64,000 bases of DNA. Origin: Parastagonospora avenae f. sp. tritici 18332-5. Lineage: Eukaryota > Ascomycota > Dothideomycetes > Pleosporales > Phaeosphaeriaceae. The stretch spans positions 180,679 through 244,678 of the forward strand of contig JAFJTR010000047.1 of the NCBI GenBank assembly GCA_022559985.1, given 5' to 3'. The position numbers and the translations under genes were made by a program. Below the pieces are notes generated by a model. It ran no database searches. It saw only the letters and a list, made by a program, of their open reading frames with translations, and was not told the DNA's origin. Positions within the stretch are counted from its first letter, which is position 1. Each line of letters begins with the position of its first letter. Positions 21,813 to 32,783 of the stretch are shown here, piece by piece.

Positions 21813-24403
21813 ATGGCATCACGCTTACTACACGCCATCGTGGATTGGAGTCGTTCTCGCCTTCAGGTCCGCACCAAGTACCACAACGCAACGAGTCATG
21901 ACACAACGGAATTGTATACGTTGGCTGCCCATAGTCGTGAAGATACCATTTTCGACGCCTCGAATTCAGTCAGTTCCGTGAGATTACAACAAGCAGCCCC
22001 GGAAGGATCAAACGAGCCAGTACCCATCGGGCGCTTCCTACGGTACAGGCGCCGTCTATCTGGATGGAAGTTCGGAATTCTTCAATTCGCAACATGGGCT
22101 TCGATAGTCTTCACGATCAATCTCAGCATCACTATATGGGGTTCCGTCTCATATAAAAAAGTTGGGGGTCTTTTACTAGAAGGAGATTGTGAACGTGTTA
22201 AAAGACTGAACTCTGGACTCCACATACTTATCAACATTCTCAGTACAATTTTGCTAAGCGGTAGTAACTATTGCATGCAATGTCTATCAGCGCCGACTAG
22301 AATAGAGATAGATAAGGCGCATGCATCACAAAGATGGCTTGACATCGGGATTCCAAGTGTTCGAAATCTACGATATATCAGTCGGCGAAGACTAGCTCTA
22401 TGGCTTCTCTTAGGTGCTAGCTCAGTTCCGCTTCATCTTTTGTAAGCTTCTTCTGTCCTCGTGCGAGATGAATTAATAACATATTAGATTCAACTCAGCT
22501 GTCTACGCATCTATATCGACGAATAATTACTATGCGTTTGTGGTGAACGAAGAGTTCTTGGCCGATTCAGAATGTCGCAATTGTCAAACCGGTTCAGATG
22601 ACGAGCTCACTCGTCCAGTAAGAGAGCCACGCGACCTTTCACTGAAGAATCTATGGAGAAAGTCAAGCAATGGTACTCTGGACCGTCTGAGTCCTGTTGA
22701 ATGTTTGGATGCGTATGCTACCACGATCCAGTCGACCAAACACAACCTCTTTATTGTGGTAGCGGGCAAGAATGATAACATGAGTAGTGCTATCTACTTT
22801 CCATATCTTACAGATATCAACAACAATAACTTGTACTCGATAAAGGGTTTCTCCGCATCCGAAGGGCTTGGTCAGGAGGAAGGTCATGACCCCCTCGAAT
22901 GGATCTGCTCCGGGCTTCCTGATAAGGAGAACTCGCGATGTCAGTCAAGGGTTGGTGAGATCACGAATAAACCCCAGACATGGTCAATAGCTGGGGGTTG
23001 TTCTGCGTATGAAAGACATTGCGACCCATATCGATGGCTTGTCGATCACTGCCTCAGTGAGCGAGCTGAACCACGATGTCGACTCTATTTCAGTCCAATC
23101 ATCGCCAAAATCGTCACGGCTCTCAACTTCTGTAAGTTCATAATTCCAGTCAGATAATTCCAGTCAGATAATTCCAGTCAAATTCGATTTAAAAGCCCCT
23201 GGGCATCTCGTTTCCGTTTCGCTTGCGGCGCACCTTTTAGGCAGCGTGCGGGCATGTTTTCTATGCTCCGGGTTCTATTACCCAGCAAGTGTTCTGGCTG
23301 ATTCTCAACTAGTCAAAGCTGCGCTCATGTTCTCGGTCGTTTACATCGTGAGAGACAATCCATTTATGACTATTGGCGACGCGGTAGCATCGTTTCTTGA
23401 CGAAAGGGACACTGCAACAAGCGGTATAGGTCTATTATCGATCTATGACGCCAAAAAGGGTTATCATGCAGTCGAAACTACTTGGGAAGACCCGATACGA
23501 CGATGGAAAGATGCTACGAGCAAGAAGCGCCGTGCCTTTACTCTCATTCTGTACAGTATCTGAGTTTCAATCATCTCTGATCCGGCTTGCTAATGTTTAG
23601 CTAGATTCGCAACAGCTTTGTCAATCGTTATCGCTCTACTTGTTTTTGGGATGACAAAAATCAAGTACTACGCAAAGCTAAGCATACTTCCCAGCTTCGG
23701 CCTAGGCTTCGGCGCTGTAGACCCACGTACCTTGATATCGAGTGCTTCATTTCCTAACGATATAGCATCACTCGCCCTGATAGCTAACTTCCCTCAAGTA
23801 CTTCTTTCAATAATATATTTTGCATACAATAGCTTGTTTACAGCTATGTTAATGGGCTACGAATGGACATCATATGCCTTTAAGAAGAAGGGACTCCGCA
23901 TCTCGCGGCAGCCATCTGGCTTCCAAAGGTCAACCTACTTCCTTCAATTACCTTATCGCTTCGGCATACCGTTGGTTGTTTTGAGCGGTACGCTTCACTG
24001 GCTCGTTTCACAGAGCATATTCGTAGTAGCATTCGATGTTTATAACGAGCTTGGTCAAGTCGTGGCAGTCGATTTTGACGAAGACCAAGGTTACGGCACG
24101 AGAACGAAGACATGTGGTTACTCTCCTATTGCCATGCTGGCGGTTGTCATTCTTGGAATTCTAATGGTTGCGGCCGTTATCGGGTTTGGGTACATACCTT
24201 ACAATCGCGGCATGCCTCTCGCTGGGAGCTGTAGCCTAGCCATGAGTGCTGCTTGCCACCCTTCTCCTACAGGCGAGGATACTGTACTATCTGAACAAAA
24301 GTTGCAGTACGGTGTTGTTAGTGCTAGCGGAGATGGTATCGGACATTGCGCATTCTCGAGCAAGGAAGTTGGAAAGCTAGTGAAGGGCCGCACATACGCA
24401 TGA
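21813..24403 (+). CDS. DUF6536 polytopic membrane protein
   Basis: Four exons (21813-22441, 22488-23131, 23178-23555, 23601-24403) encode 817 residues; the introns are 46, 46 and 45 bp. The family signature is strong: LINKL-like membrane helix 1 (IVFTINLSITIWG), GDCERVKRLNSGLHILINIL, then SNYCMQCLSAPTR and WLDIGIPSVRNL, and RRRLALWLLLGASSVPLHLL. C-terminal helices include VLLSIIYFAYNSLFTAML, LPYRFGIPLVVLSGTLHWL and SPIAMLAVVILGILMVAAV. The protein has about seven to eight membrane segments and a large Cys-containing loop between helices 2 and 3. The family is common in filamentous ascomycetes and has no known biochemical function. Intron 2 is built almost wholly from a 14-bp tandem repeat. 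Confidence 0.87.
23140..23181 (+). repeat. 14-bp tandem repeat inside intron 2 of the DUF6536 gene
   Basis: Three head-to-tail copies of ATAATTCCAGTCAG occupy 23140-23153, 23154-23167 and 23168-23181; the last differs at its final base. Each copy offers CAG acceptors, but only the last (AG at 23176-23177) leaves an intron of normal size. Confidence 0.95.
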
Positions 24404-25070
24404 GAACGTTGCAAGTCGCCATTCAAGGGCTGGTTCTTGGGAACTTGCAATTTCAATATATGTTTTCGCTTTGCACAGGTATGACAGTGTGACCGCGATA
24501 CGCGACATGGAATTTGCTAGAATAGTGACTGATGGAAACAACAATCGGAACGCCACATTGCTCCGTCCTCATGATGAATCAGGCTTCTGCATGGAGTACT
24601 AATTAGTATACTTCGTTGGCCCGCTAGAGGCGACAGATGCACGAGCATTGTCATGTCGGCGGCGACAGGGTGACGGGCTTTGCTCGCGGCAACCCCCACA
24701 CGACACCTGTGCAGGCAGCTGCAAGATGGCGCCATAAGCGCAGCGTGACGGGACGCGATATTGGCTGCAGTGAGCATGGTTAAGGGCTGTCGATGGTTGA
24801 TAGGTGAAGAGGCAGGTCCTCCGACGTGAGACTGGAGGCACTGCGGGGTTCAACAGCACAGAAAAGTGAGCCCCACCTCGCTCGCTCTTCAACGGCTCAA
24901 CCCGAACTCGCGACTGCCCAACCACTTCTCACCGCATCTACACTCGAGCGCTGCTTAGTCAAAAGTTTCTCTGATCTACTTCGCCCCCGGGTCTTCAATT
25001 TTCTCCGCGACCCATCCCTCTCCTGCACCAATACAAGCTCCCTTAGTCCGCACAATACCCCTCCACAAAC
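24404..25070. other. Intergenic region upstream of profilin
   Basis: This contains the 3' end of the DUF6536 gene and the profilin promoter. A pyrimidine-rich tract with CCCTCTCC just before 25070 fits a highly expressed fungal gene. No other gene is seen. Confidence 0.5.
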
Positions 25071-25331
25071 ATGTCCTGGCAAGGTACGTATTGATGGCAC
25101 ACATCCGCAGCGCATACAGCTAACCCATCTCCAGCATACGTTGATCAGAGGTACATATAGTCCTATCATTGATGAGATGCCTCTCTAACACCCCGCGCAC
25201 AGCCTCGTCGGCACTGGCAACATCGACAAGGCCCTCATCTGCGATGTCAACGGCCAAACCACCTGGGCCTCATCCCCAGACTTCTCCGTACGTAATGCGA
25301 CTCTTAGCGCCATCTCATACAACATCGAAGC

Positions 25332-25366
<35 letters not shown>

Positions 25367-25744
25367 TCGATGTCATGGTAGATGCTGGACGGGAGTGCTG
25401 ACAAGTGCCAGCTCACTGCTGCTGAGATGAGCGCCATCGCCGCTTCCTTCAACGACAAGAGCGAGACCAAGGCCGTCATCGCAAACGGCGTCAAGGTCAA
25501 TGGCGACAAGTACATGACCATCGAGTCGACCGACGACTCGCTGAAGGCAAAGAAGGTGCGATACATGTGATGGAGAGCGATCAGAGGACAGAAGACTGAC
25601 ACAGCGCAGGGCAAGGAAGGCATCGTCGCCTACAAGACCACACAAGCCCTTCTCATCGCCCACCACCCCGACTCCATCCAGACGCCCAACGCCTTCAACT
25701 CGGTCGTTGAGCTCGGCGAGTACCTCAAGAAGGTCGGCTACTAA
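25071..25744 (+). CDS. PFY1: Profilin
   Basis: Five exons (25071-25083, 25135-25150, 25203-25287, 25412-25555, 25610-25744) encode 130 residues, the usual profilin length. The first two exons are only 13 and 16 nt. The protein reads MSWQAYVDQSLVGTGNIDKA at the N-terminus, then TTWASSPDFS, LTAAEMSAIAASF, KYMTIESTDDS and ends GEYLKKVGY, all classic profilin. The Trp3/Tyr6 poly-proline pocket residues are present. Profilin binds actin monomers and formins and supports hyphal tip growth. The introns are 51, 52, 124 and 54 bp; the 124 bp one carries a hexanucleotide microsatellite. The micro-exons mean that simple frame searching misses the true start. Confidence 0.95.
25333..25366 (+). repeat. 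GGAGCA hexanucleotide microsatellite in profilin intron 3
   Basis: At least five tandem GGAGCA units lie within the 124 bp intron 25288-25411. This explains why that intron is twice as long as its neighbours. It is likely variable between strains. Confidence 0.93.
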
Positions 25745-26304
25745 GCCGCGTTGGATCGATGTGTTTGTACTTTACGGATTTGCATAACCTCACGACGAGG
25801 CAGCGCCGGTCGGCATAGCTTGGTATGGAGCGAGCGCTTTGCTTGGTGTGGACATAAATGAGCGATGAGGAACGACATAGCGATATCGGAGGATCCTCTT
25901 CGAACCAATGAATGCATCAACACCTAAGTTTCGCTTGTCGAGTCGTATCAACATCGCCGTGCATTATGAACGCCACACTACAATTCATATACAAACGATG
26001 AAGATCACTTTCTCACCAATTTGGACATGTTCGAAAGCGCGAGGACATGGGATTTACCTCTGAGATGCACTGACAGCACTCCAGGATGGTGGTGGATTTT
26101 CTCCCCTCAGGCAATTCAGCAACACGTCGGTGACAGATTGGAATTCAATGGCGCAGGCTCGGAACTAACCACGTGCTTTCGCGACGCGTCGCGTTCAGAT
26201 GACGCGACGGGATCGACCAGGGCTATGGTGTTTCATTTGGGGCTGACGAGTACTTACCACCTCGCCCGTCTTACTGAGTGTCTTCATCCTATTTCCCTTG
26301 CTCC
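25745..26304. other. Intergenic region, no gene seen
   Basis: This lies between the profilin stop and the GNAT-like gene start. One unremarkable 95-codon frame (26021-26308) has no domain. Confidence 0.5.
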
Positions 26305-27265
26305 ATGATGTCAGCCACCTACCGCAGCGAGTTCGATATCAAGGTTCACATCGCCAATTACGATGACAGCAAGCTTACCCCTCCCTGTTCCAGAAACTCC
26401 TCGCGTCTAACGAACATCGTAGACGCTGACGCGCAATGGTGCAAAGTTATCACGGCAAGTGTGAAAGACAAGTTCACCTCTGTAACACTCGGCAGCGCAA
26501 TAGCATACTACGTCAACACCACGAAATTGATTGATCCCATTGGGGACGATTACAAAGAGATACGAGCTGTCTGTCCCACGACGCGTGATCTCATTGATCT
26601 GCACTGCTGGCCGAAGCCACGCCAATGCGAAGACCAAGATGACAATCCCGAAGACTCCAGTGGTCTCATTATTCACGAACTCGAGATCAAGCAGCCATTC
26701 CGGCGCCAGGGCCTCGGGCGCAGTACGTCCATATCAGCGTGCCATTGCCCCAAGTTAATTCAGTATCTCAGAAATCGTGCAAGCAATCATAAACAAGGTC
26801 CACCCTATTGCACAAGCAGACTACGTCGTCGATACGGAAAAGTACGGCCTGTTTGGGCATCCATACTCCGGCTTTGAAGTTGTCGTCTCGACTGGCTCCG
26901 CCAATCCTTCCCTTGCGGGTTACAACAGGAGAGTCGCGATGCCATTCGCTCAGGGAGTGGATCCTACTGAAAAAGACTATGCAGAAGCAGAGAGTCAGCT
27001 AGACATTACAAGGAAGTTTTGGTACTCGATGGGGGCGAAGTCCAAGGGTGCCTATAAGCATTTACTTCGTCTAAAGGCAATGATGGAGGATGAAATTGAC
27101 AATGATAGCGAGAGTGAAGAGTTTGGAGATCTGCTTCAGGTGAAGGGGGTCAAACGCAAGAGGGAAGAGAATGCACCCGGGCCATCGCGATTCAAAAGGC
27201 CCACCACCGAACCCATCAACCGCTTCATCTCCGTCGAGATGGAGGACTATGATGATGGTACTTAA
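26305..27265 (+). CDS. GNAT-like acyltransferase-fold protein, first copy
   Basis: Two exons, 26305-26722 and 26772-27265, encode 303 residues; the 49 bp intron is phase 1. The acetyl-CoA binding motif of the GNAT fold is visible at the junction: IIHELEIKQPFRRQGLGRK followed by IVQAIINKV, where RRQGLG is the Q/R-x-x-G-x-G/A loop. C-terminal to it is ITRKFWYSMGAKSKG, a typical GNAT motif B region, and then an acidic, nuclear-signal-like tail (VKRKREE). The substrate cannot be predicted. A related copy follows directly. A donor GTACTT at 27258, just before the TAA, would splice in phase to it, so the native gene may encode both domains. Confidence 0.6.
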
Positions 27266-27318
27266 CCGCACACCTATATTTACTTTCTGCTCTGCCAAAC
27301 ACCGATACACTTGTCCAG

Positions 27319-27936
27319 GCAATGAAATTACCTGGTGCAGGATCATCAACGCCGAAATCAACGTCCCTGGAACCGCGAGTTCCCATGCGCATAATAACAT
27401 TGCATAGGCAAAAGCATACATAATCGACCGCGAAGCCATGTTCGAGGCAGAATGCGACTTCTGGGACATGGACGAGATTTCCGAGGAGGCTGGGCAGTTC
27501 TATAAAAGCGATCTGTTTATCGAGGATGGCGCGGACGAGCCGTTCTTATTATTCCACGAAGTCAGAGTCGCGACTGAACACAGGAGACAGGGGACGGGGT
27601 AATGTTTACCTCACCCTCTTCACTCACGCAAGTTAACTGACGTAATTGCATCTAGATATTGTCAAAGCCGTGGTTAAAAAAGCGAGAGACTCCCTTGGAC
27701 ACCCCTTCGACGTCATCGTTGTGCCGGGCTCTTTGGGCACGGAAATGTCGGCTGAGTTGGCGCGGCACGGTAGGTCGGTTTTCAATGACGGGGGTTTGGC
27801 CGTTGAGATGAATGGAAGGCAGATTGATGCTGCGACGGCGTTTTGGAAGGCTGTGGGCGTCAAGAAATACGGGAAGACGCAGTTTCATTTTGGACTAGTG
27901 AACGAGAAAGGGGAGGTTGACAAGTCATTAGAGTGA
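27319..27936 (+). pseudogene. Second GNAT-like copy, frameshifted, possibly fused to the first
   Basis: Translated segments resemble the first copy: EITWCRIINAEIN (compare DAQWCKVITASVK), FLLFHEVRVATEHRRQGTG (compare IIHELEIKQPFRRQGLG) and AATAFWKAVGVKKYGK (compare ITRKFWYSMGAKSKG). Proposed exons are 27319-27362, 27408-27598 and 27656-27936. The first intron (27363-27407, 45 bp) uses the TAG at 27405-27407 as acceptor; without it the TAG is a nonsense codon. The last junction does not close: the donor at 27599 leaves phase 2 while the acceptor at 27655 needs phase 1. One extra G in the run GGGGACGGGG would explain this. The copy therefore looks broken, or the assembly has a homopolymer error. 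Confidence 0.5.
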
Positions 27937-28101
27937 TGAGGCTGCGGGCGTATGGTATCTGCAAGGTTTCTTTTCACCGAGAAGGAAGAAGAGCTTCGAA
28001 GGCGTCTATGAGTGCCAGGAGACATCGAGATTTAAAGCAAGCCTAAGCGCACGCTGCAGGTCAGAACTGAACATACACCACCAGAAAGCCAGCCGTAAAC
28101 T

Positions 28102-30085
28102 CTACATCCCTTTCATCCCACCTAACTTCCTGACAACCAACTCCCCAAAACCCCTCTGCAAGGCCGCCGCAACGGCCCCCCTCCTCTCATCCGCCTCCCT
28201 CGCCAGCCCAAACGCCTCCGGCCCCTCAAGACACACTCTAACCACCCCCTCCACCGTATTTCCCAAATAACTCTTCACCAGCGCCAAATGCCGCGGCTCC
28301 ATCCTAACCAATCTCTTCATAACCGGCCACGTCTGCTTGGGCCTAGCCGTCTCTAGGTCAATCCCCAAAATCTGATCGATGGTCTTCCAGTATGCGATTT
28401 CAAGCAGCACTATACCGAGGGAGTAGATGTCGTAAGACTTTTTGTAACTCTCGCGGCTGGAGGAGGATTCTTCGCGGTTTCCTGTGCTTTGGACATGTGG
28501 GTGCCGGTAGATGTCTGCGCGCGGGTTGTCGGTGGGGCGCTCGGTCATGTCATCGTTCGTGGCTGGACGGCTGTAATCAAAGCCGGAAATGTATGGATCG
28601 GAGTAATTGATTCCGATATCTCCGGTTGAGTGGTTGCGGTGCTGGAAGAAGAGGATGTTGGCAGATCGAAGGCCCTTGTGGAGCCAGTCGACGGCGTGGA
28701 GGCGCTCGAGGGTTTCGGCGAGTAGGCGCATGAGGGTAATGCGGTCAGTCAGAGAGGGCATTTCGATGCTGGTGTCTTCGATGATGGCGCGGAGGGTGGT
28801 GGGGGGTGTTGAGGGCGGGACGGAAGCGGGCTTTTCGAAGACGAGGCCGAAGCGTGACTGGTCTTCGCTTTGGTCGACGAAGTAGCCGAGACAGTGCGGT
28901 GCCCTAAAGGTCACTTTGCGGTTGTTCTGCTTCAGGAGGGCTGCGAGCTTTTGCACCCGTGTGCGGATCTTAGGGTCGATTTGGCCGTCCGGCTGGCCTG
29001 GACCAGCAACCTCGTTTGGCTTCCATTCGATCCAGACTGGAGCTCCGCGATAAGACGCCTCGGTCCTTTCACCTTCGTCAGCATCCTCTGGAAAAGGCTG
29101 TCCGTTATTTGTCCATATTTCGTTGAGGTTGAGTTCGGTCTCACGAATGTTGTCTGCAAGATGTGGAAGGTCGATCGAGTTGCCGTACTCCTCACTGACG
29201 TCTTGTGAGTCCTCGATCGCGAGGTGAACAAACTTCTGCTGTGCCAGCGTTCCGAGCCGTGTCAAGCTACGATTACCAAGCGTAGTGATACCGTTGACGA
29301 GGTCGTACTCTGAGTCGTCAAGGTCTGTAACCATGCCATATGGGCGATGTTCAATGCGATCTGACTGCCAAATCTGCACCATGTTCTCCATTTGCCTGTT
29401 TAATAGCACAATCTGGTAATTGAACCTAGTCTGCATGTCGAGCATCATCTCCATCTGCGCCTTGTCAAGGGCTTCATGCATTTTATCATTAAAGCTGGAG
29501 AGGTTCCCAATCAACTTCTCCATTCTTTCATGATCCCATGAAGCCCATCTGATTCTCTTGGGTACGTCTCGTGACTTTTTTAACCAGTTAAGAGCTTTAA
29601 CCACTAAATCTTCAGCAGGTGGGAACTGGACAGAGCGTGTGCTAGCCGCAGCTATGCTGCCGCCGTTTTCCAGTAAACGATCGGAGTCGATGACGAACGG
29701 CTCTCTCTGCTCTTGTAGCAAAGGCTTGGTCAACTTCCCGTATCTTTGGTTAAGTCGACCAAATGAAGCGAGTAGCTTCTGCTGCTGGTGGAGGATATCC
29801 ATGATCATTCCTCTTGACATCGGGTTAAGTAGCAGTTGTTCTTCAGTGTAGTCTAGTTGGACCAGTTTGCCCCAGTTGAGCAAGCGATGCTCTTCAATCT
29901 TGAACTTGACGAGTAGAGCTTGTGCATCGTCTTCCAGGCGACAGGCATCGGCGATAAGTTCGTAACCTATCTACATCAGGATGTGCCAGAGGGCATGTCA
30001 ATGAGCGAGGCTGACCTTGAATACATCCTGCAAAGGCTTGAAAGAAGAACGAGACCACAGCTATGGGAAGTTCAGCACCAGACAT
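28102..30085 (-). CDS. HeLo-domain protein with C-terminal pseudokinase
   Basis: Two exons, 30085-30016 and 29966-28102 (49 bp intron), encode 644 residues. The N-terminus (LPIAVVSFFFQAFAGCIQ, then YELIADACRLEDDAQALLVK, then EEHRLLNWGK) is a HeLo domain, the membrane-targeting four-helix bundle of HET-S and relatives. The C-terminal part is kinase-like: VWIEWK at about 334-339, a regulatory DRITLMRLLAETLERLH helix, HKGLRSANILFF at about 452 in place of HRDLKxxN, and GFDYSRP at about 485 in place of DFG. The catalytic Asp of the HRD motif is lost and the DFG motif is rearranged, so it should be a pseudokinase. The later IYSLGIVLLEIAYW and a C-lobe are well preserved. A role in incompatibility or regulated cell death is inferred from the HeLo domain. 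Confidence 0.85.
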
Positions 30086-30607
30086 AGCTGTTGAACTGAT
30101 TTGGACGCGATCACAACGATCACCGAAGGTTATAAGCACGCGATCACACTTGAGATGGAAAGAGACGCGTAAGAAGAATCAAAACAAAAGCAAGACGGCT
30201 GATACTTATCCTTTACTCCCCACAAGGCTGCATTTCGACATCCTCCTGCAAGCACGTAGCCACATCATACTGCGCCCCCATACCGGTAGCCGTCAGCTGC
30301 AGGCCTCCTGCAAGCCTCAGGCGAACAGAACAGCTGCATGGAGTCCGGTCAAGCTGTCGTGCTGCGCAAACTTGCTCTTATCTTCCAGCCTGATACATTT
30401 TCTTGGTATAATGCTATGCCCTGGTGGACAGTGCTGTGTGTATGATTTTGGTGGTTGTGAGAAGCACGCCTAGAGTTGTCGTCAGCCACAAGCAGCAAGC
30501 GACCAGAGCCGCATCCCTGCACATCGTCATCGTACATCCTCCCACGTGCCTCCTTTCGCAACGCTCCCATTCCACTCCACAAACCGGTGACAGACTCTGC
30601 ACTACCG
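30086..30607. promoter_or_regulatory. Divergent promoter region HeLo-pseudokinase / phosphoesterase
   Basis: These 522 bp lie between two divergent start codons. The phosphoesterase frame is open back to 30476 but only from a TTG. I recognise no defined regulatory site. Confidence 0.45.
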
Positions 30608-31639
30608 ATGGTCCTCGATATCAGGAACCCATTCTTGAGCCCCAAAGACGCCTTCGACCCAACGCCCTTCCTCGCCCTAGCCTTCCAGGCTCCGGTCAAG
30701 CTCCTGCTCTACCATGCGTACCACTTCATAACCTACCTGCGCAGTGCGCCAACGCCGGCGCAACCACCGATCCGCGTCGTATGCATTTCGGATACGCACA
30801 CGCATATACCCGAGAATGTGCCGCAAGGGGATATACTCATTCATGCAGGCGACATGACGGATGCTGGCAGTGTCGCTGAGATACAAAAGCAAGTCGACTG
30901 GTTAGCTTCACTACCACACAAGGAGATCGTGGTCATAAGTGGGAACCACGACACATATCTGGATCCGCGGACACGACCGTCGTTATCCGACGAAGAGCGT
31001 AGAGGGAAAATCAACTGGAGGCGCGTGCACTACCTGCAACATCGCAAGCTCAGTCTTACCATCGAGACTGAGCCTGACTCGTCGACGCCTACAACACCTC
31101 TGCTGGCAGAGAGTCAAAGACAGAGACGTATCAGGATATATGGCGCGCCGCAGATTCCAGCTTGCGGACCGATGAGCGTACATGCGTTTCAGTACCCGCG
31201 AGGGCAGGATGCGTGGTCTGAGACAATACCTGAGGACACTGATATCCTCATCACACATACACCACCAAAGCACCATCTTGATCTTGCATTGCCTACAGGT
31301 CTTGGTTGCGAACATCTTCTGGCTGAAGTTAGGCGTGTCAAGCCGACACTGCATGTTTTTGGTCATGTACATTGGGGGGCAGGGCAGACAGTCGTGTGGT
31401 GGGACAAGGCACACGAGGCTTATACCCAGGGCATAGCTGTGCAGTCCAAGTGGACGCATGGCATTCTCAATCCGAAGCTGTGGTGGAGTGTGGTCAGAGT
31501 AGTATATCGTGGCGTGCGTGAGCTGCTATGGGACCGCGTGTGGGGAGGCAAAAGCACAAACACGATCATGGTGAACGCTGCCCAGATGCATGGAAACACT
31601 GGAAAGCTGGGTGACACGGTCCAAGTCGTCGACATATAA
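30608..31639 (+). CDS. Calcineurin-like metallophosphoesterase (MPPED type)
   Basis: A single exon encodes 343 residues from the ATG at 30608. The metal-binding motifs are complete and in order: CISDTHTH (Asp62, His64), HAGDMTD (Asp82), ISGNHD (Asn113, His114), LITHTPPKHH and FGHVHWGAG. This spacing, with the late GH-x-H, matches the MPPED1/MPPED2 (239AB) group of small metallophosphodiesterases. A hydrophobic segment at about 21-45 (FLALAFQAPVKLLLYHAYHF) could anchor it to a membrane. The physiological substrate is unknown for fungal members. All metal ligands are present, so it is probably active. Confidence 0.87.
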   Translation: MVLDIRNPFLSPKDAFDPTPFLALAFQAPVKLLLYHAYHFITYLRSAPTPAQPPIRVVCISDTHTHIPENVPQGDILIHAGDMTDAGSVAEIQKQVDWLASLPHKEIVVISGNHDTYLDPRTRPSLSDEERRGKINWRRVHYLQHRKLSLTIETEPDSSTPTTPLLAESQRQRRIRIYGAPQIPACGPMSVHAFQYPRGQDAWSETIPEDTDILITHTPPKHHLDLALPTGLGCEHLLAEVRRVKPTLHVFGHVHWGAGQTVVWWDKAHEAYTQGIAVQSKWTHGILNPKLWWSVVRVVYRGVRELLWDRVWGGKSTNTIMVNAAQMHGNTGKLGDTVQVVDI

Positions 31640-31903
31640 CCTACATGATCACCGCAGCCAAAAGAATAATCGTAATTTGTAATCAAGCACAAGTGGAGCA
31701 CTGCATTGTCGAGAAGCCTTTTTGAACTAAAAAAGGATTCTGTTGCTTTACCTTGACTATCTCGCGAGAGAGGCCAAGTTCAACATGGGGACCAGGCTAT
31801 TTGCCGTTCCCCGCGACTTTGTGATTGAGGTCATAAAACCATAAATCGTGCACACCATGCCATGCCATATCCCACCACCGAGCGAGCGATATCCGGCATA
31901 TGC

Positions 31904-32514
31904 TCAGAGACGACGACCACGGCGACCACCCTTCCTCCTGGTAGAGTCGGACGGGGTGGGAGTGACATCCTCGATACGTCCAATGCGCATACCGGCACGG
32001 GCAAGCGCGCGGAGAGCAGACTGGGCACCGGGGCCGGGGGTCTTGGTGCCGTTACCACCAGTGGCCCTGATCTTGACGTGGAGGGCAGAGATGCCGAGTT
32101 CCTTGCAGCGGGCAGCTGTTCCTTTGTTAGTTCCCCGCATGCAATTTTTTGATTTCCATCTTCACATACCGACGTCCTGGGCCGCCAACATGGCAGCGTA
32201 TGGAGAGGACTCGTCACGGTCAGCCTTGACCTTCATGCCACCGGTGACACGGGAGATAGTTTCGCGGCCGGACAGATCGGTGATGTGAACGAAGGTGTCG
32301 TTGAAGGAAGCGAAAATGCGGGCAACGCCGAAGACGAGCTCGCCCTAGAAATCTGTCAATTCGCACTCATATTAGAGCAGCCAGTTGTCACGAACCTCGC
32401 GGACCTGAGGTCCAAGCTGGGAGATGTTAGCGGTGTTCAGAATGAGGCGCATTTTTGATTGCTCACCTGGATGTTCTCCTGCGCACCGCGCTCGACCTTC
32501 TTCTTGGGAGGCAT
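31904..32514 (-). CDS. RPS14: 40S ribosomal protein uS11 (S14)
   Basis: Four exons (32514-32467, 32416-32396, 32344-32170, 32115-31904) encode 151 residues; one exon is only 21 nt. The protein begins MPPKKKVERGAQENIQ, continues VFGVARIFASFNDTFVHITD, has the RNA-binding core VKIRATGGNGTKTPGPGAQS and ends in the invariant basic tail STRRKGGRRGRRL. uS11 sits on the platform of the 40S subunit and its tail contacts the 18S rRNA near the mRNA exit. The introns are 50, 51 and 54 bp, clustered at the 5' half as in many fungal ribosomal protein genes. It is head to head with TYR1. Confidence 0.97.
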
Positions 32515-32783
32515 ATTGACTGTGAATTAGTGCTTGACTTGCGAATTCGTGGTGGTGTCGAGGTTCGAAACTTTCGGGTAGTCAATAATTCGCAGCAGCT
32601 TGTGCGGGCTCGGAACTACGTTTTAGCGATGCAGCGGAGATTGCCGGCGGGCCTGTGCGGCACGCTAACGCCGTCGACCTAAAGTTTTCCTCCTCGCTTT
32701 CCATTCCTCTCTTGTTACTACACCACCATGGGCTGAAGTTTTATACAACAACACGCTGAGCTGCGTGCCACACAGTCACCAAC
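32515..32783. promoter_or_regulatory. Divergent promoter region RPS14 / TYR1
   Basis: These 269 bp separate the two start codons. A pyrimidine-rich stretch at about 32680-32725 (TTTTCCTCCTCGCTTTCC) lies closer to TYR1, and the RPS14 side holds the AT-richer leader. Confidence 0.5.
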
